Of a stretch of DNA of 64,000 nt, positions 33,712 through 42,811 are shown one piece after another; position 1 is the stretch's first letter, and the number at the start of each line of letters is the position of its first letter. The stretch spans positions 5,832 to 69,831 of the forward strand of contig DATIXH010000301.1 of assembly GCA_035518775.1 (NCBI GenBank), in the 5' to 3' direction. The DNA is from JBGPEQ01 sp035518775. Its GTDB lineage: Bacteria; Pseudomonadota; Alphaproteobacteria; Dongiales; Dongiaceae. Under the pieces are notes generated by a model that was not told the origin of the DNA, made no database searches, and saw only the letters and a list, made by a program, of their open reading frames with translations. Both the position numbers and the translations under genes were made by a program.

Positions 33712-34656
33712 ATGGTGACGCTCCTCGACGTCAGAGGATTGAGCAGGCACTTCGGCCCCATCACCGCCGTCGACAACGTCAGCTTCGCGGTGCAACGGGG
33801 CGGCGTGCTGGGCTTCCTCGGGCCGAACGGCGCCGGCAAGACGACGACCATGCGCATGATCGCCGGCTTCCTGGCGCCCAGCAGCGGGACGGCCATCGTC
33901 TGCGGCGCCGATGTCGGCGCCGATCCGGTGGCGGTGAAGCGTCGGCTCGGCTACCTGCCCGAAGGCGCGCCGCTCTATGTCGACATGACGCCGGCCGGCT
34001 TCCTGGATTTCGTCGCCTCCGTCCGCGGCCTCGCCGGGCCTGATCGGCGCCGGCGCCTGGATGATGTGGTGGAGCGCATGCATCTCGGCGGGGTGATGCG
34101 CCAGCGGATCGAGACGCTGTCCAAGGGCTATAGACGTCGCGTCGCCTTGGCGCAGGCCATACTGCACGATCCCGACGTGCTGATCCTGGATGAGCCGACC
34201 GACGGCCTCGATCCCAACCAGAAGCACGAGGTGCGCGAGCTGATCCGCACCATGGCGCCCAGCAAGGCGATCGTCATCTCGACCCACATCCTCGAAGAGG
34301 TGGAGGCGCTGTGCAATCGGGCCATCATCATCGCCCGCGGCCGCGTCGTCGCCGACGGCACACCCGAGGCGCTGCGCGCCAAGTCGGACCGGCACAATGC
34401 CGTCTCTTTGCGTCTCAGCGCCGGCGAGGCGCAGCGGGCGATGGAGGTGCTGCGGCCGCTGCCCGAGGTGGCGCGCGTGGACCTGATGGCGCAGGTCGAC
34501 GGCGTGGTGGATCTGATGGTGCGATCGGCGAGCGGCCGCAGCATCACGGCGGAGGTCGGCGCCGCCCTCCGCGAGCATGCGATCGGTGTCCAGGAGCTGT
34601 CGAGCGAGCGCGGACGCCTGGACGACGTCTTCCGCAGCATCACCAGCGGGGCCTGA
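33712..34656 (+). CDS. GldA-like ABC exporter ATP-binding protein
   Basis: This is a 314-aa ABC-2-type ATPase. It has Walker A GPNGAGKTT, signature LSKGYRRRVALAQ, Walker B VLILDEPTDGLDP and the switch His in STHIL. The last ~90 residues form the extension seen in GldA and other ABC-2 exporters. It heads a four-gene run (ATPase, permease, GldG-like, DUF4340) known as the Gld-type exporter, present in many non-gliding bacteria. The substrate is unknown. Confidence 0.9.
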   Translation: MVTLLDVRGLSRHFGPITAVDNVSFAVQRGGVLGFLGPNGAGKTTTMRMIAGFLAPSSGTAIVCGADVGADPVAVKRRLGYLPEGAPLYVDMTPAGFLDFVASVRGLAGPDRRRRLDDVVERMHLGGVMRQRIETLSKGYRRRVALAQAILHDPDVLILDEPTDGLDPNQKHEVRELIRTMAPSKAIVISTHILEEVEALCNRAIIIARGRVVADGTPEALRAKSDRHNAVSLRLSAGEAQRAMEVLRPLPEVARVDLMAQVDGVVDLMVRSASGRSITAEVGAALREHAIGVQELSSERGRLDDVFRSITSGA

Positions 34657-34669
34657 GCCGGAAAAGCAC

Positions 34670-35404
34670 ATGCGCAACGTCATCGTCATAGCCAAGCGCG
34701 AGCTGGCGGCTTATTTCATCTCGCCGCTCGCCTACGTGTTCATTGTGATCTTCCTCGCCCTGGCGGGCGCGTTCGGCTTCTATGTCGGCGGCTTCTTTCA
34801 GCGCGGCCAGGCCGATCTCGGCGCCTTCTTCATCTTCCATCCCTGGCTGTTCATGGTGCTGGTGCCGGCGATCGGCATGCGGCTGTGGGCGGAGGAGCGG
34901 CGCTCCGGCACCATCGAGCTGCTGATGACCCTGCCGATCACGCCGATCGAGGCGGTGCTCGGTAAGTTCCTGGCCGCCTGGGCGTTCACGACCATCGCGC
35001 TCGCGCTCACCTTCCCGATGTGGCTGACGGTCAACTATCTGGGTGCGCCGGACAATGGGGTGATCGTCGCGAGCTACATCGGCAGCTGGCTGATGGCGGG
35101 CGCCTTCCTGGCCCTCAGCTCCTGCCTGTCGGCGCTCACCAAGAACCAGGTGATCGCCTTCATCGTCGGCGCCGCGGTCTCGTTCCTGTTCCTGATGAGC
35201 GGGCTCGATTTCGTGCTCGATGCCTTCCGCGGCTGGGCGCCGGCCTATGTGGTCGATCTCGTCGGCTCGCTCTCGTTCCTTACTCATTTCGCAGCTATCG
35301 CCAAGGGCGTGATCAGCCTGCCGACGGCGATCTTCCTGGTCTCCTTGATCCTGCTCTGCCTGTTCATCAACACGCAGGTCATCGAGCTGAAGAAGGCGGC
35401 ATAG
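34670..35404 (+). CDS. ABC-2-type permease (GldF-like)
   Basis: This 244-aa integral membrane protein has about six helices. The conserved GldF opening REL.AYF.SPLAYVF is visible at residues 8-22, and EERRSGTIELLMTLPIT is the ABC-2 permease loop. It starts 13 bases after the ATPase gene and ends 2 bases before the next start. It forms the membrane channel of the exporter. Confidence 0.9.
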   Translation: MRNVIVIAKRELAAYFISPLAYVFIVIFLALAGAFGFYVGGFFQRGQADLGAFFIFHPWLFMVLVPAIGMRLWAEERRSGTIELLMTLPITPIEAVLGKFLAAWAFTTIALALTFPMWLTVNYLGAPDNGVIVASYIGSWLMAGAFLALSSCLSALTKNQVIAFIVGAAVSFLFLMSGLDFVLDAFRGWAPAYVVDLVGSLSFLTHFAAIAKGVISLPTAIFLVSLILLCLFINTQVIELKKAA

Positions 35405-35406
35405 CG

Positions 35407-37371
35407 ATGCTTCAAACCCTGCGACGGATGAACCGCGGAACGCTGACCGGCATTGGCATCGCCCTCGCCATCGTCTGCTTCCTGGCGGTCAACCTGTTCT
35501 CGACGCTGGAGCTCGGCGCCGCCCGCCTCGACCTCACGGAGAACGGCCTCTACACGCTCTCCGACAGCACCGTCGCCATGCTCAAGGGGATGAAGGAGCC
35601 GGTAAGGCTGCGGCTCTACGAATCGCGCCCGCTGCTCGACGGCAGCCCGGCGCTCAAGCCCTATGCGGCGCGAGTGCGCGAGATGCTGGCGAGCTACGTC
35701 AAGTTGTCGGGCGACCGGATCTCGCTGGAGCTCATCGACCCCGAGCCGTTCTCGCCGGAGGAGGATCGGGCCGCCGCCTTCGGGTTGCGCGGCGTGCCCT
35801 ACGATGCGACGGGGAATCGCGGCTATTTCGGCCTCGTCGGGACGAACACCACCGACGACACCGATTCCATTCCCTTCCTCGCGCCGGACCGCGAGGCTTT
35901 CCTCGAGTACGACCTGACGCGGCTGGTCTATGACCTGGCCCATCCCGACAAGCCGGTGGTGGCGCTGATCGACACCGTCGGCCTCAGCGGCGGGCCGCAG
36001 AGCAACTACCGGCCGTGGCAGATCTACGAGCAGATGCGGCAGTTCTTCGACCTGCGCGTCTTGGGCGGCGACATCGACAAGATCGGCGACGACGTGAAGG
36101 CGCTGGTCATCGTCCATCCGCACGACCTGAGCGACAAGACGCAGTACGCCATCGACCAGTTCGTCATGCGCGGCGGCCCGACCATGATCTTCGCCGATCC
36201 GCTGGCCGAGAATATGGCGCGCAACGCGCGCATGGGCGCGCCGCCACCCGAGACCGCCTCGAACCTCGAGCGCCTGATGCAGGCCTGGGGCGTGGCGCTG
36301 TCGCCGGGCAAGGTGGTCGGCGACCGGCACGCGGCGATGCAGGTGCAGGCGATGAGCAACGGCCGGGCGGTCATCGTGCAATACCTGCCCTGGCTCACGC
36401 TGGACAAGAGCACCCTCGACCAGAACGACGTCGTCACCGGCCAGCTCGAGGTGCTCCGGCTGTTCAGCGCCGGGGCGCTGGTGCGGCTCCCGGACGCGAC
36501 GACCAAGATGGAGCCGCTGGTGCAGTCGAGCCCCGATTCCATGCTGATCGACGCCCAGCAGCTGCAGTCGATGCCCGACCCGGCCGGCCTCATGAACGCG
36601 TTCCAGCCGAGCGGGCTCAGCTATCCGCTGGCGGCGCGCGTCACCGGCCCCGCCAAGAGCGCCTTTCCCGATGGCCCGCCGGCGCCACCCAAGGCCGCGG
36701 ACGCCGGCAGCAGCGACAGCAGCAGCGCGAACGGCGGCAGCACGAGCGCCGCGACGACCACGCCGGCCGCGCCATCGCTCAAGGAGTCGAGCCAGCCGAT
36801 CAACCTGATCCTGGTCACGGACGTCGACATGCTGTCCGACGAGGCTTGGCTGAACGTCCAGGACGGCGGCGACGCCCAGCTGGCCGTGCCGATCGCCCAC
36901 AATGCCGACTTCGTGATCAACTCGATCGAGAACCTGGCGGGCGGCGCGGCGCTGGCAAACCTCCGAGGCCGCGGCCTCTCCAGCCGGCCCTTCACCACCG
37001 TGGAGCAGATCCGCTCCGACGCCGAGGCCAAGTACCTGGCCACCGAGGAGGAGCTGAGCAAGCAGCTCGAGGGAGCGCAGAAGAAGCTGGCCTCGCTCGA
37101 GAGCGACCAGAAGGCCGGCGCCGGCAGCGCGGTCCTGCTGAGCGCCGAGCAGCAGGACACCGTGCGCACCTTCCGCAACCAGGTGCTGACGCTGCGCGCC
37201 CAGTTGCGCGAGGTGCAGCGCGCGCTCCAGCAGGACATCGACCGGCTGCAGACCTGGGTGATGCTGGCGAACATCGCGGCCGTGCCGGCCATCGTCGCCA
37301 TCCTGGCGCTGGTCGTGGCGCTGTGGCGGCGGGCGCTCCGGCAGCGGCAGCGGGCCGCCGCGGGCAGCTGA
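35407..37371 (+). CDS. GldG-like ABC transport accessory protein
   Basis: This 654-aa protein has one membrane helix near the N-terminus (about 15-37) and another near the C-terminus (about 617-640), with a large periplasmic part between. The LDLTENGLYTLS start after the first helix is the GldG/ABC_transp_aux signature. A Ser/Ala-rich low-complexity stretch (about 425-460) and a coiled-coil (about 535-615, EELSKQLEGAQKKLASLE) precede the last helix. It is the third member of the exporter operon, presumed to bind or guide the periplasmic partner. Confidence 0.88.
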   Translation: MLQTLRRMNRGTLTGIGIALAIVCFLAVNLFSTLELGAARLDLTENGLYTLSDSTVAMLKGMKEPVRLRLYESRPLLDGSPALKPYAARVREMLASYVKLSGDRISLELIDPEPFSPEEDRAAAFGLRGVPYDATGNRGYFGLVGTNTTDDTDSIPFLAPDREAFLEYDLTRLVYDLAHPDKPVVALIDTVGLSGGPQSNYRPWQIYEQMRQFFDLRVLGGDIDKIGDDVKALVIVHPHDLSDKTQYAIDQFVMRGGPTMIFADPLAENMARNARMGAPPPETASNLERLMQAWGVALSPGKVVGDRHAAMQVQAMSNGRAVIVQYLPWLTLDKSTLDQNDVVTGQLEVLRLFSAGALVRLPDATTKMEPLVQSSPDSMLIDAQQLQSMPDPAGLMNAFQPSGLSYPLAARVTGPAKSAFPDGPPAPPKAADAGSSDSSSANGGSTSAATTTPAAPSLKESSQPINLILVTDVDMLSDEAWLNVQDGGDAQLAVPIAHNADFVINSIENLAGGAALANLRGRGLSSRPFTTVEQIRSDAEAKYLATEEELSKQLEGAQKKLASLESDQKAGAGSAVLLSAEQQDTVRTFRNQVLTLRAQLREVQRALQQDIDRLQTWVMLANIAAVPAIVAILALVVALWRRALRQRQRAAAGS

Positions 37372-37389
37372 GCGAAAGGCAGGGGCGCC

Positions 37390-38421
37390 ATGAGGCCGAC
37401 GACGTTCATCGTTCTGCTCGCCGTCACCGCCGTCAGCGTGCTGGGCGCCGGCTATGCTGTGATCCACGAGAGCCGCATCCAGGCGCCGGTCGCGGCCGGC
37501 GGCGCGCCCGTCTTCGGCGGCCTCCTAGCGCATGCCAACGACCTGCAGAGCGCCACGATCGCCAGCGCCTCCGGCAAGTTCACGATCGTGCGCAAGGGCG
37601 ACGGCTGGGTGCTTGCCGAGAAGGACGGCTATCCGGTGCTGGCGGACAAGCTGCGGCAGGCCGTGGCCGGTCTCGCCGACCTGCGGCTGCTGGAGGCGAA
37701 GACCGACCAGCCAGACCGCTATGCGCGGCTCGAGGTCGAGGACATCACGGCCAAGGACGCCAAGTCGAAGCAGGTGACCTTGGTCGGGGCCGACGGCAAG
37801 CCGCTCGCCGACCTCATCGTCGGCAAGCAGAACTACACCACCGACCTCAACGGCCTGCACGGCCTCTACGTGCGCAAGCCGGGGAACGCGCAGGCCTGGC
37901 TGGCCCAGGGCTTCGTCGAGCTGCCGACCTCCGCCGTCGACTGGGTCGACCGGACGGTGGTCGACATACCGGCCGACAAGATCCAGCGCCTGCAGTTCGA
38001 GCCGACGGCGGCGCCGGCCGTGACGGTGAGCAAGGCCGACAAGGCGGCGACCGACTTCACGCTCGCGCCGCTCCCCGAGGGCAAGAGCGCCGACCCCGAC
38101 GCCCTCAAGCGGCTGACGGAGGCCTTTACCGCCATCGACCTCGACGACGTGCGGGCCGACAAGAACACGGACAAGGCGGTCAAGGCCGGAACTGCCGAAG
38201 CCACCACCTTCGACGGGCTGACCCTGAAGGTCGAACTGCTGGCCATGGACGGCGGCACCTGGATGCGCGTGACCGCCTCCGCGGCCCCAGGAAGCGCGGC
38301 GGTCGACGAGGCCAAGACCATCAGCGACCGGGTCTCCGGCTGGCTGTTCGAGCTGCCGCAGTTCAAGGCCGGCCTGCTGCAGCCCAGGATCGACGATTTC
38401 CTGAAGAAACCGGAAGGCTGA
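37390..38421 (+). CDS. DUF4340 domain-containing protein
   Basis: This 343-aa protein has a single N-terminal membrane helix (about 4-24) and a beta-rich periplasmic region. DUF4340 proteins are found next to GldG-like genes and have unknown function. It starts 18 bases after the GldG-like gene and completes the exporter operon. The first unit of the second repeat array lies directly after its stop. Confidence 0.88.
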   Translation: MRPTTFIVLLAVTAVSVLGAGYAVIHESRIQAPVAAGGAPVFGGLLAHANDLQSATIASASGKFTIVRKGDGWVLAEKDGYPVLADKLRQAVAGLADLRLLEAKTDQPDRYARLEVEDITAKDAKSKQVTLVGADGKPLADLIVGKQNYTTDLNGLHGLYVRKPGNAQAWLAQGFVELPTSAVDWVDRTVVDIPADKIQRLQFEPTAAPAVTVSKADKAATDFTLAPLPEGKSADPDALKRLTEAFTAIDLDDVRADKNTDKAVKAGTAEATTFDGLTLKVELLAMDGGTWMRVTASAAPGSAAVDEAKTISDRVSGWLFELPQFKAGLLQPRIDDFLKKPEG

Positions 38422-38892
38422 TCCCCCGGTCATCCAGAGATCGAGCGAAGGACCCCATGCCCAGCGGGGAAGGCGCCGGTCCCGCCTGTAGGGCACGCGC
38501 CCCAAGGTGGGCGCCCTAGTTTGGCGTGACGGTTGCTAGGGAGGGCGGCCACGGGGACCGCCCCTGTCAATTTTGAACGAAGGACCCCATGCCCAGCGGG
38601 GAGGTCGCCGATCCCGCTGCCTGTAGGGGCACCCTGCGGGTGCCCCCTGGTCCGGCGTGACAGTTGCCGGAGGAGGGGCCGCCACGTGGGGCCAGCCCTC
38701 CACCGATGTCGATTTGAACAAAGGACCCCATGCCCAGCGGGAAGCGCCGCAACTCCGCCGTTGCAGCGGCGGCCACCGCCTTGCGCGTCGCGTCTGACCT
38801 ATCCACGATGTCAAAGATCGAGCCAGCTGTCCCCAAGTGGGCAACCGACATGGAACATAGTGGGAACTTTGAGCGCGGTTTTCAAGCCCGCC
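38422..38892. repeat. Gene-free composite repeat array, inverted relative to the one at 21.6 kb
   Basis: No gene is supported here. Reading on the minus strand, a module A (box 38853-38867, 21-nt block 38804-38824) is followed by three copies of the CATGGGGTCC unit at 38711-38741, 38571-38601 and 38438-38469. The units are embedded in a larger tandem repeat of about 132-141 bp with REP-like hairpins in the spacers (for example GGGGCACCCTGCGGGTGCCC near 38626). The 21-nt block is identical to 21653-21673. Confidence 0.9.
38853..38867 (+). promoter_or_regulatory. SOS-box-like GAAC-N7-GAAC upstream of GNAT gene
   Basis: GAACATAGTGGGAAC is an exact GAAC-N7-GAAC, the reverse complement of the alphaproteobacterial LexA site, 25 bases before the GNAT start. 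It belongs to repeat module A and corresponds to 21613-21627. Confidence 0.5.
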
Positions 38893-39381
38893 ATGATGAC
38901 CGTTCGGCAGAAGACGGCGGATGATCAGGGCTGGATCCGTGCCCTGCTGACCCACCATTGGGGCGGGACGATGGTGGTCGCCCATGGGCAGCGGTTCGAG
39001 GCCGATGCGCTGCCGGCCCTCGTTGCCGGAGACAGGGAGGGCCTGGCGACCTACCGGATCTCCGACGATGGGCGGGACGCGGAGCTCGTCACGCTGGATG
39101 CGGCCGTGCCGGGGCGCGGCGCGGGCACGGCCCTGGTTGCGGCGCTCGGACGATTGCTGCGGGGGCGGGGCATCCCCATCTTACGACTGACGACCACGAA
39201 CGATAACCTGAGGGCGCTGCGGTTCTATCAGCGGCGGGGATTCCGGATCGTGGCCGTCCACCCGGGCGCGATGGTCGCGGCCCGGCGGCTCAAGCCGACG
39301 ATTCCCGAGTTCGGCGAGCACGGGATTCCAATCCGCGACGAGATCGAGTTGGAACTCGCGTTGTCGGAAGGGGATGGGTGA
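38893..39381 (+). CDS. GNAT family N-acetyltransferase
   Basis: This 162-aa acetyltransferase transfers the acetyl group of acetyl-CoA to an amine. The CoA pyrophosphate loop is in VPGRGAGTALV (Q/R-x-x-G-x-G/A type) and the later LRALRFYQRRGFRI is the usual fourth motif. ATG 38893 or 38896 is the start. Its 5' region is part of the repeat array, and an SOS-box-like site lies just upstream, so it may be damage-inducible; this is untested inference. The substrate is unknown. Confidence 0.87.
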   Translation: MMTVRQKTADDQGWIRALLTHHWGGTMVVAHGQRFEADALPALVAGDREGLATYRISDDGRDAELVTLDAAVPGRGAGTALVAALGRLLRGRGIPILRLTTTNDNLRALRFYQRRGFRIVAVHPGAMVAARRLKPTIPEFGEHGIPIRDEIELELALSEGDG

Positions 39382-39387
39382 AGACCG

Positions 39388-39834
39388 ATGACGATCAGGG
39401 ACCCGGATAGACCGAGCGCCGCGTCGCCGCGCGGCGACGCCGAGCCATGGTCTCTGTGGCGTCGGGTCGCGCAGGCGATCTTCGCCGTCTTCTGCCTGGT
39501 CGCCGTCGCGCGGACCGATGCAACGCTGCCCCTCGGCACCACGGCCGACAGGGCGACACGTGCGGACGCATCTCTCGATCAAGGCCGGAAACTGCTCCGG
39601 CCCAAGGCTGCCCTCACCGCCGAGCGGGTTTGGCGGGCCATCGACACGGGCGGGTCCGGTTCCGGCCAGGACGCGGCGGTCGCGGTCCTGCCCGAGCGGG
39701 AAGCCCGCCCTCTGTCCGATGATCAGATCGGCTTTCATTCCAACGACGAGCGCGGGCCGGCTAGGCTGACCATCCGGGCCGGCTATGCCCGCGCGCCTCC
39801 GCCGACGGTCGCTCGCTCGCGGCTCTTCGCCTGA
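39388..39834 (+). CDS. Hypothetical protein with one membrane helix
   Basis: This 148-aa product is unrecognised. One hydrophobic stretch (about 27-42) could be a membrane anchor; the rest is charged and rich in Ala, Arg and Pro. It begins 6 bases after the GNAT stop, but no good ribosome-binding site is seen. Because the base composition is extremely GC-rich, an accidental open frame cannot be excluded. Confidence 0.4.
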   Translation: MTIRDPDRPSAASPRGDAEPWSLWRRVAQAIFAVFCLVAVARTDATLPLGTTADRATRADASLDQGRKLLRPKAALTAERVWRAIDTGGSGSGQDAAVAVLPEREARPLSDDQIGFHSNDERGPARLTIRAGYARAPPPTVARSRLFA

Positions 39835-39979
39835 GCAGAGCGAGGGCCGCTCGCATCCGCCGGACTCGCGACATCCGCTGACATAGCGCCGTCCGCCGCC
39901 TGCGCCTGCAGGCGGCCGCCGTTGCCTTGGCGATGGCCCGCTCCGAGCGGTCCCGACACGTCCGTCTTCGGAGACGCCT

Positions 39980-42529
39980 ATGTTCCCGTCACGCCTCAAG
40001 CTCGCGGGCTACGCGCTCGTGGTGCTCATCGGCTGCCTCATCGCAGCGCCCAACCTCTTCACGGCCCAACAGCTTGGCCTCTTGCCGACCTGGCTGCCGA
40101 AGCCACAGGTCGCGCTCGGCCTCGATCTCAGGGGCGGCTCGCAACTCGTACTGGCGGTCGATGCGGCCGACCTCGCGCGCGAGCGGCTGACAGCGATCGC
40201 CGCGGACGCGCGAACGGCCTTGAGGCAGTCCGGCGTCTCCGGCGCGGTCGTCACCATGTCGGGCGATGCCGTCGTCGTGCGGGCCGCGGCAGCAAAGCAG
40301 GCGGCGACTGAGGCCGCCTTGCGCGGCCTCGTTTCGACCGCGCCTGACACGTCGCAGCCGGATATCGAGATCAGCCGCGGACCGGACTCAGCGTTCCTGC
40401 TGCGGCCGACAGCGACCTCGCTCGGCGCGCGCCTGGACCGTGCCATCGAGCAGAGCGTCCCGATCGTCGAGCGTCGCATCAACGAGTTTGGCGTGGCCGA
40501 GCCGACGGTCCAGCGCCTCGGCGCCGACCGCATCCTCGTGCAGCTGCCGGGCGTGAAGAACCCCGACGAGATCAAGAAGCGCCTGGGGACCACGGCGAAG
40601 ATGGCGTTCCACCTCGTCGCGACCAAGCTGGAGCCCTCGGCGCTGCAGGGCGGTTCGCTGCCCGCGGGCGTGATCATGGCGCCGGCCGCCAAGGGCGGCA
40701 TGCGCTATCCGATCGAGGCGGAGCCGCTGCTGCAGGGCGACCGGCTGGTCGATGCGGCAATGGCCTTCGACCAGCGCAGCGGGCAGCCGATCGTGACGTT
40801 CAAGCTCGACTCGATCGGCGCCAAGCAGTTCGCCGGCATCACGCGCGCCCATGTGGGCGAGCCCTTCGCCATCCTGCTCGACGGCAAGGTGCTGAGCGCG
40901 CCGGTCATCCGCGAGCCCATCACCGCCGGCGCCGGCGAGATCAGCGGCGGCTTCGCCGCGGAGGAGGCGTCCTCGCTGGCGGCCCTGCTGCGGGCCGGCT
41001 CGCTGCCGGTGGCGTTCACCGTCGCCGAAGAGCGCACGGTCGGGCCGGACCTCGGCGCCGACATGATCCGCATGGGCGCCATCACGGGCGTCGCGGGCTT
41101 CGCGCTGGTGCTGGGCTTCATGGTTGCGCTCTACGGCCGCTGGGGCCTGGTGGCGAGCGCGGCGCTCGCCGTCAACGTCGTGCTGACCTTCGCGGGCCTG
41201 TCGCTGTTCGGCGCCACCCTGACGCTGCCGGGCATCGCCGGCATCGTCCTGGGGATCGGCCTGGCCGTCGACGCCAACGTGCTGATCAACGAGCGCATCA
41301 AGGAGGAGGCGCGCCGGGGGCGCAGCGCGGCGGCGGCGCTCGACTACGGGTTCCAACGCGCCTATCGCACGATCGTCGATTCCAACGTCACCACGCTGAT
41401 CGCGACGCTGCTGCTGTTCTGGTTCGGATCAGGCCCGGTGCGCGGCTTCGCCGTGACGATGGGGCTGGGCATCGTCACCTCGATGTTCACGGCGGTAGCG
41501 ATCGTGCGGGCAGTGATGGCAGTGTGGGTGCGCCGGCGCCGGCCGAAGCAGTTCGCGATCGAGCCGCTGCTGCGGCTGAACCTGCTGCCGGCGGAGTCCT
41601 CCATCCGCTTCATGCGCGCGCGCTTCCTCGGCATCGCCGTATCGATGCTGCTGTCGGTCGCTTCGGTGACGCTGTTCATCACGCCCGGCCTCAACTACGG
41701 CATCGATTTCGCGGGCGGCACAATCGTCGAGGCGACGACGCCGCAGCCCGCGGACCTCGCGGCGCTGCGGAGCACGCTCGACGGACTGCAGCTCGGCGAC
41801 GTCGCGCTGCAAGAGGCGGGCAACGCCTCGACCCTGCTGCTGCGGATCGAGCGCCAGGCCGGCGGCGACGCGGCCCAGCAGGCCGCTGCCGACCGCGTGA
41901 AGAGGGCGGTCGAGGCGGTCGCGCCAGGCACGCATTTCGAGCGCGTCGAAGTGGTGGGGCCGACGATCAGCGGCGAGCTGAAGCGAACGGGCGTCATCGC
42001 GGTCGCGCTCGCCAGCCTGGCCATGCTCGCCTACATCTGGGTGCGCTTCGAGTGGCAGTTCGCTGTCGGCGCCATCGCCACGCTCGTGCTCGACGTCACG
42101 AAGACCGTGGGCTTCCTGGCGCTCACCGGGCTCGACTTCAACCTCACGGCCATCGCCGCGGTGCTCACGCTCATCGGCTACTCCGTGAACGACAAGGTGG
42201 TGGTCTACGACCGCATGCGGGAGAACCTGCGGCTGCATCCGCAGATGCCGCTCCGGCAGCTCATCGATCTCAGCATCAACCAGACCTTCATGCGCAGTCT
42301 CTACACCTCGGCGACGGCCTTCCTGGCGCTGCTGCCGATGGCGCTGTGGGGCGGGCCGGCGGTGGCGAGCTTCGCCTGGCCGATGCTGTTCGGCATCGCC
42401 GTCGCCGCCAGCTCCTCGATCTTCATCGCCGCGCCGATCCTCTTGTTCCTCGGCGAACGGCGGTGGCGACGGAAGGGGGTGGGAGCCGTCGGTCAAGTGC
42501 CGGCCCTCGCTGGAACGGCACGCAAATAG
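39980..42529 (+). CDS. secDF: SecD-SecF fusion protein
   Basis: This 849-aa inner-membrane protein uses the proton gradient to help SecYEG-driven protein export. The SecD half (about 1-520) has the first helix, the LDLRGGSQLVL start of P1 and six-helix core motifs such as GLAVDANVLINERIKEE. The SecF half (about 540-849) has GIDFAGGTIVEA and the core IGYSVNDKVVVYDRMREN. GGAGA precedes the ATG. No yajC is adjacent, so this may be an extra, stand-alone copy. Confidence 0.92.
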   Translation: MFPSRLKLAGYALVVLIGCLIAAPNLFTAQQLGLLPTWLPKPQVALGLDLRGGSQLVLAVDAADLARERLTAIAADARTALRQSGVSGAVVTMSGDAVVVRAAAAKQAATEAALRGLVSTAPDTSQPDIEISRGPDSAFLLRPTATSLGARLDRAIEQSVPIVERRINEFGVAEPTVQRLGADRILVQLPGVKNPDEIKKRLGTTAKMAFHLVATKLEPSALQGGSLPAGVIMAPAAKGGMRYPIEAEPLLQGDRLVDAAMAFDQRSGQPIVTFKLDSIGAKQFAGITRAHVGEPFAILLDGKVLSAPVIREPITAGAGEISGGFAAEEASSLAALLRAGSLPVAFTVAEERTVGPDLGADMIRMGAITGVAGFALVLGFMVALYGRWGLVASAALAVNVVLTFAGLSLFGATLTLPGIAGIVLGIGLAVDANVLINERIKEEARRGRSAAAALDYGFQRAYRTIVDSNVTTLIATLLLFWFGSGPVRGFAVTMGLGIVTSMFTAVAIVRAVMAVWVRRRRPKQFAIEPLLRLNLLPAESSIRFMRARFLGIAVSMLLSVASVTLFITPGLNYGIDFAGGTIVEATTPQPADLAALRSTLDGLQLGDVALQEAGNASTLLLRIERQAGGDAAQQAAADRVKRAVEAVAPGTHFERVEVVGPTISGELKRTGVIAVALASLAMLAYIWVRFEWQFAVGAIATLVLDVTKTVGFLALTGLDFNLTAIAAVLTLIGYSVNDKVVVYDRMRENLRLHPQMPLRQLIDLSINQTFMRSLYTSATAFLALLPMALWGGPAVASFAWPMLFGIAVAASSSIFIAAPILLFLGERRWRRKGVGAVGQVPALAGTARK

Positions 42530-42550
42530 AATTAGAATCACCAAGATCTA

Positions 42551-42592
42551 CCCCACCCTGGCCCCTCAAGGGCCTTGGGGGCCAGGGTGGGG
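42551..42592 (+). terminator. Strong hairpin, probable terminator of secDF
   Basis: A 15-bp GC-rich stem (42551-42565 with 42578-42592) has a short loop that contains its own CAAG/CTTG pair. It begins 21 bases after the secDF stop. There is no T-tract. Confidence 0.6.
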
Positions 42593-42628
42593 GCTACCAA
42601 ACCGACGCGCCCGGCCGGACGGCGTTGA

Positions 42629-42646
42629 ATTGGACCTTGGTCCAAT
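42629..42646. promoter_or_regulatory. 18-bp perfect palindrome, candidate operator
   Basis: ATTGGACC-TT-GGTCCAAT (8-bp arms, 2-base spacer) lies upstream of the VIT-SulP-CaX genes. No regulator gene is adjacent. It could bind a dimeric repressor. Confidence 0.5.
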
Positions 42647-42811
42647 GGTCTGCTCCCGAATCGCCGGACGATACTGATCCCGAACTGGGGAGGTCGGCCG
42701 TCAAGAGGCGGCCGATTCAAAGCAAGCCGGGATGCGTCACGGCCGGCAGAATTGCGCAGCCGAGCATTTCGGTCATGCGCCTCGTCGTTGTCACCGCCGG
42801 CGGGATCGATA

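Noticed and set aside
38804..38924. Small peptide starting MSKIEPA in module A
   Set aside because: The first seven codons are shared by both arrays, but the rest of the frame differs and no ribosome-binding site is seen.
39896..39915. Hairpin before secDF as a riboswitch or terminator
   Set aside because: An 8-bp stem alone, with no recognisable aptamer or T-run.
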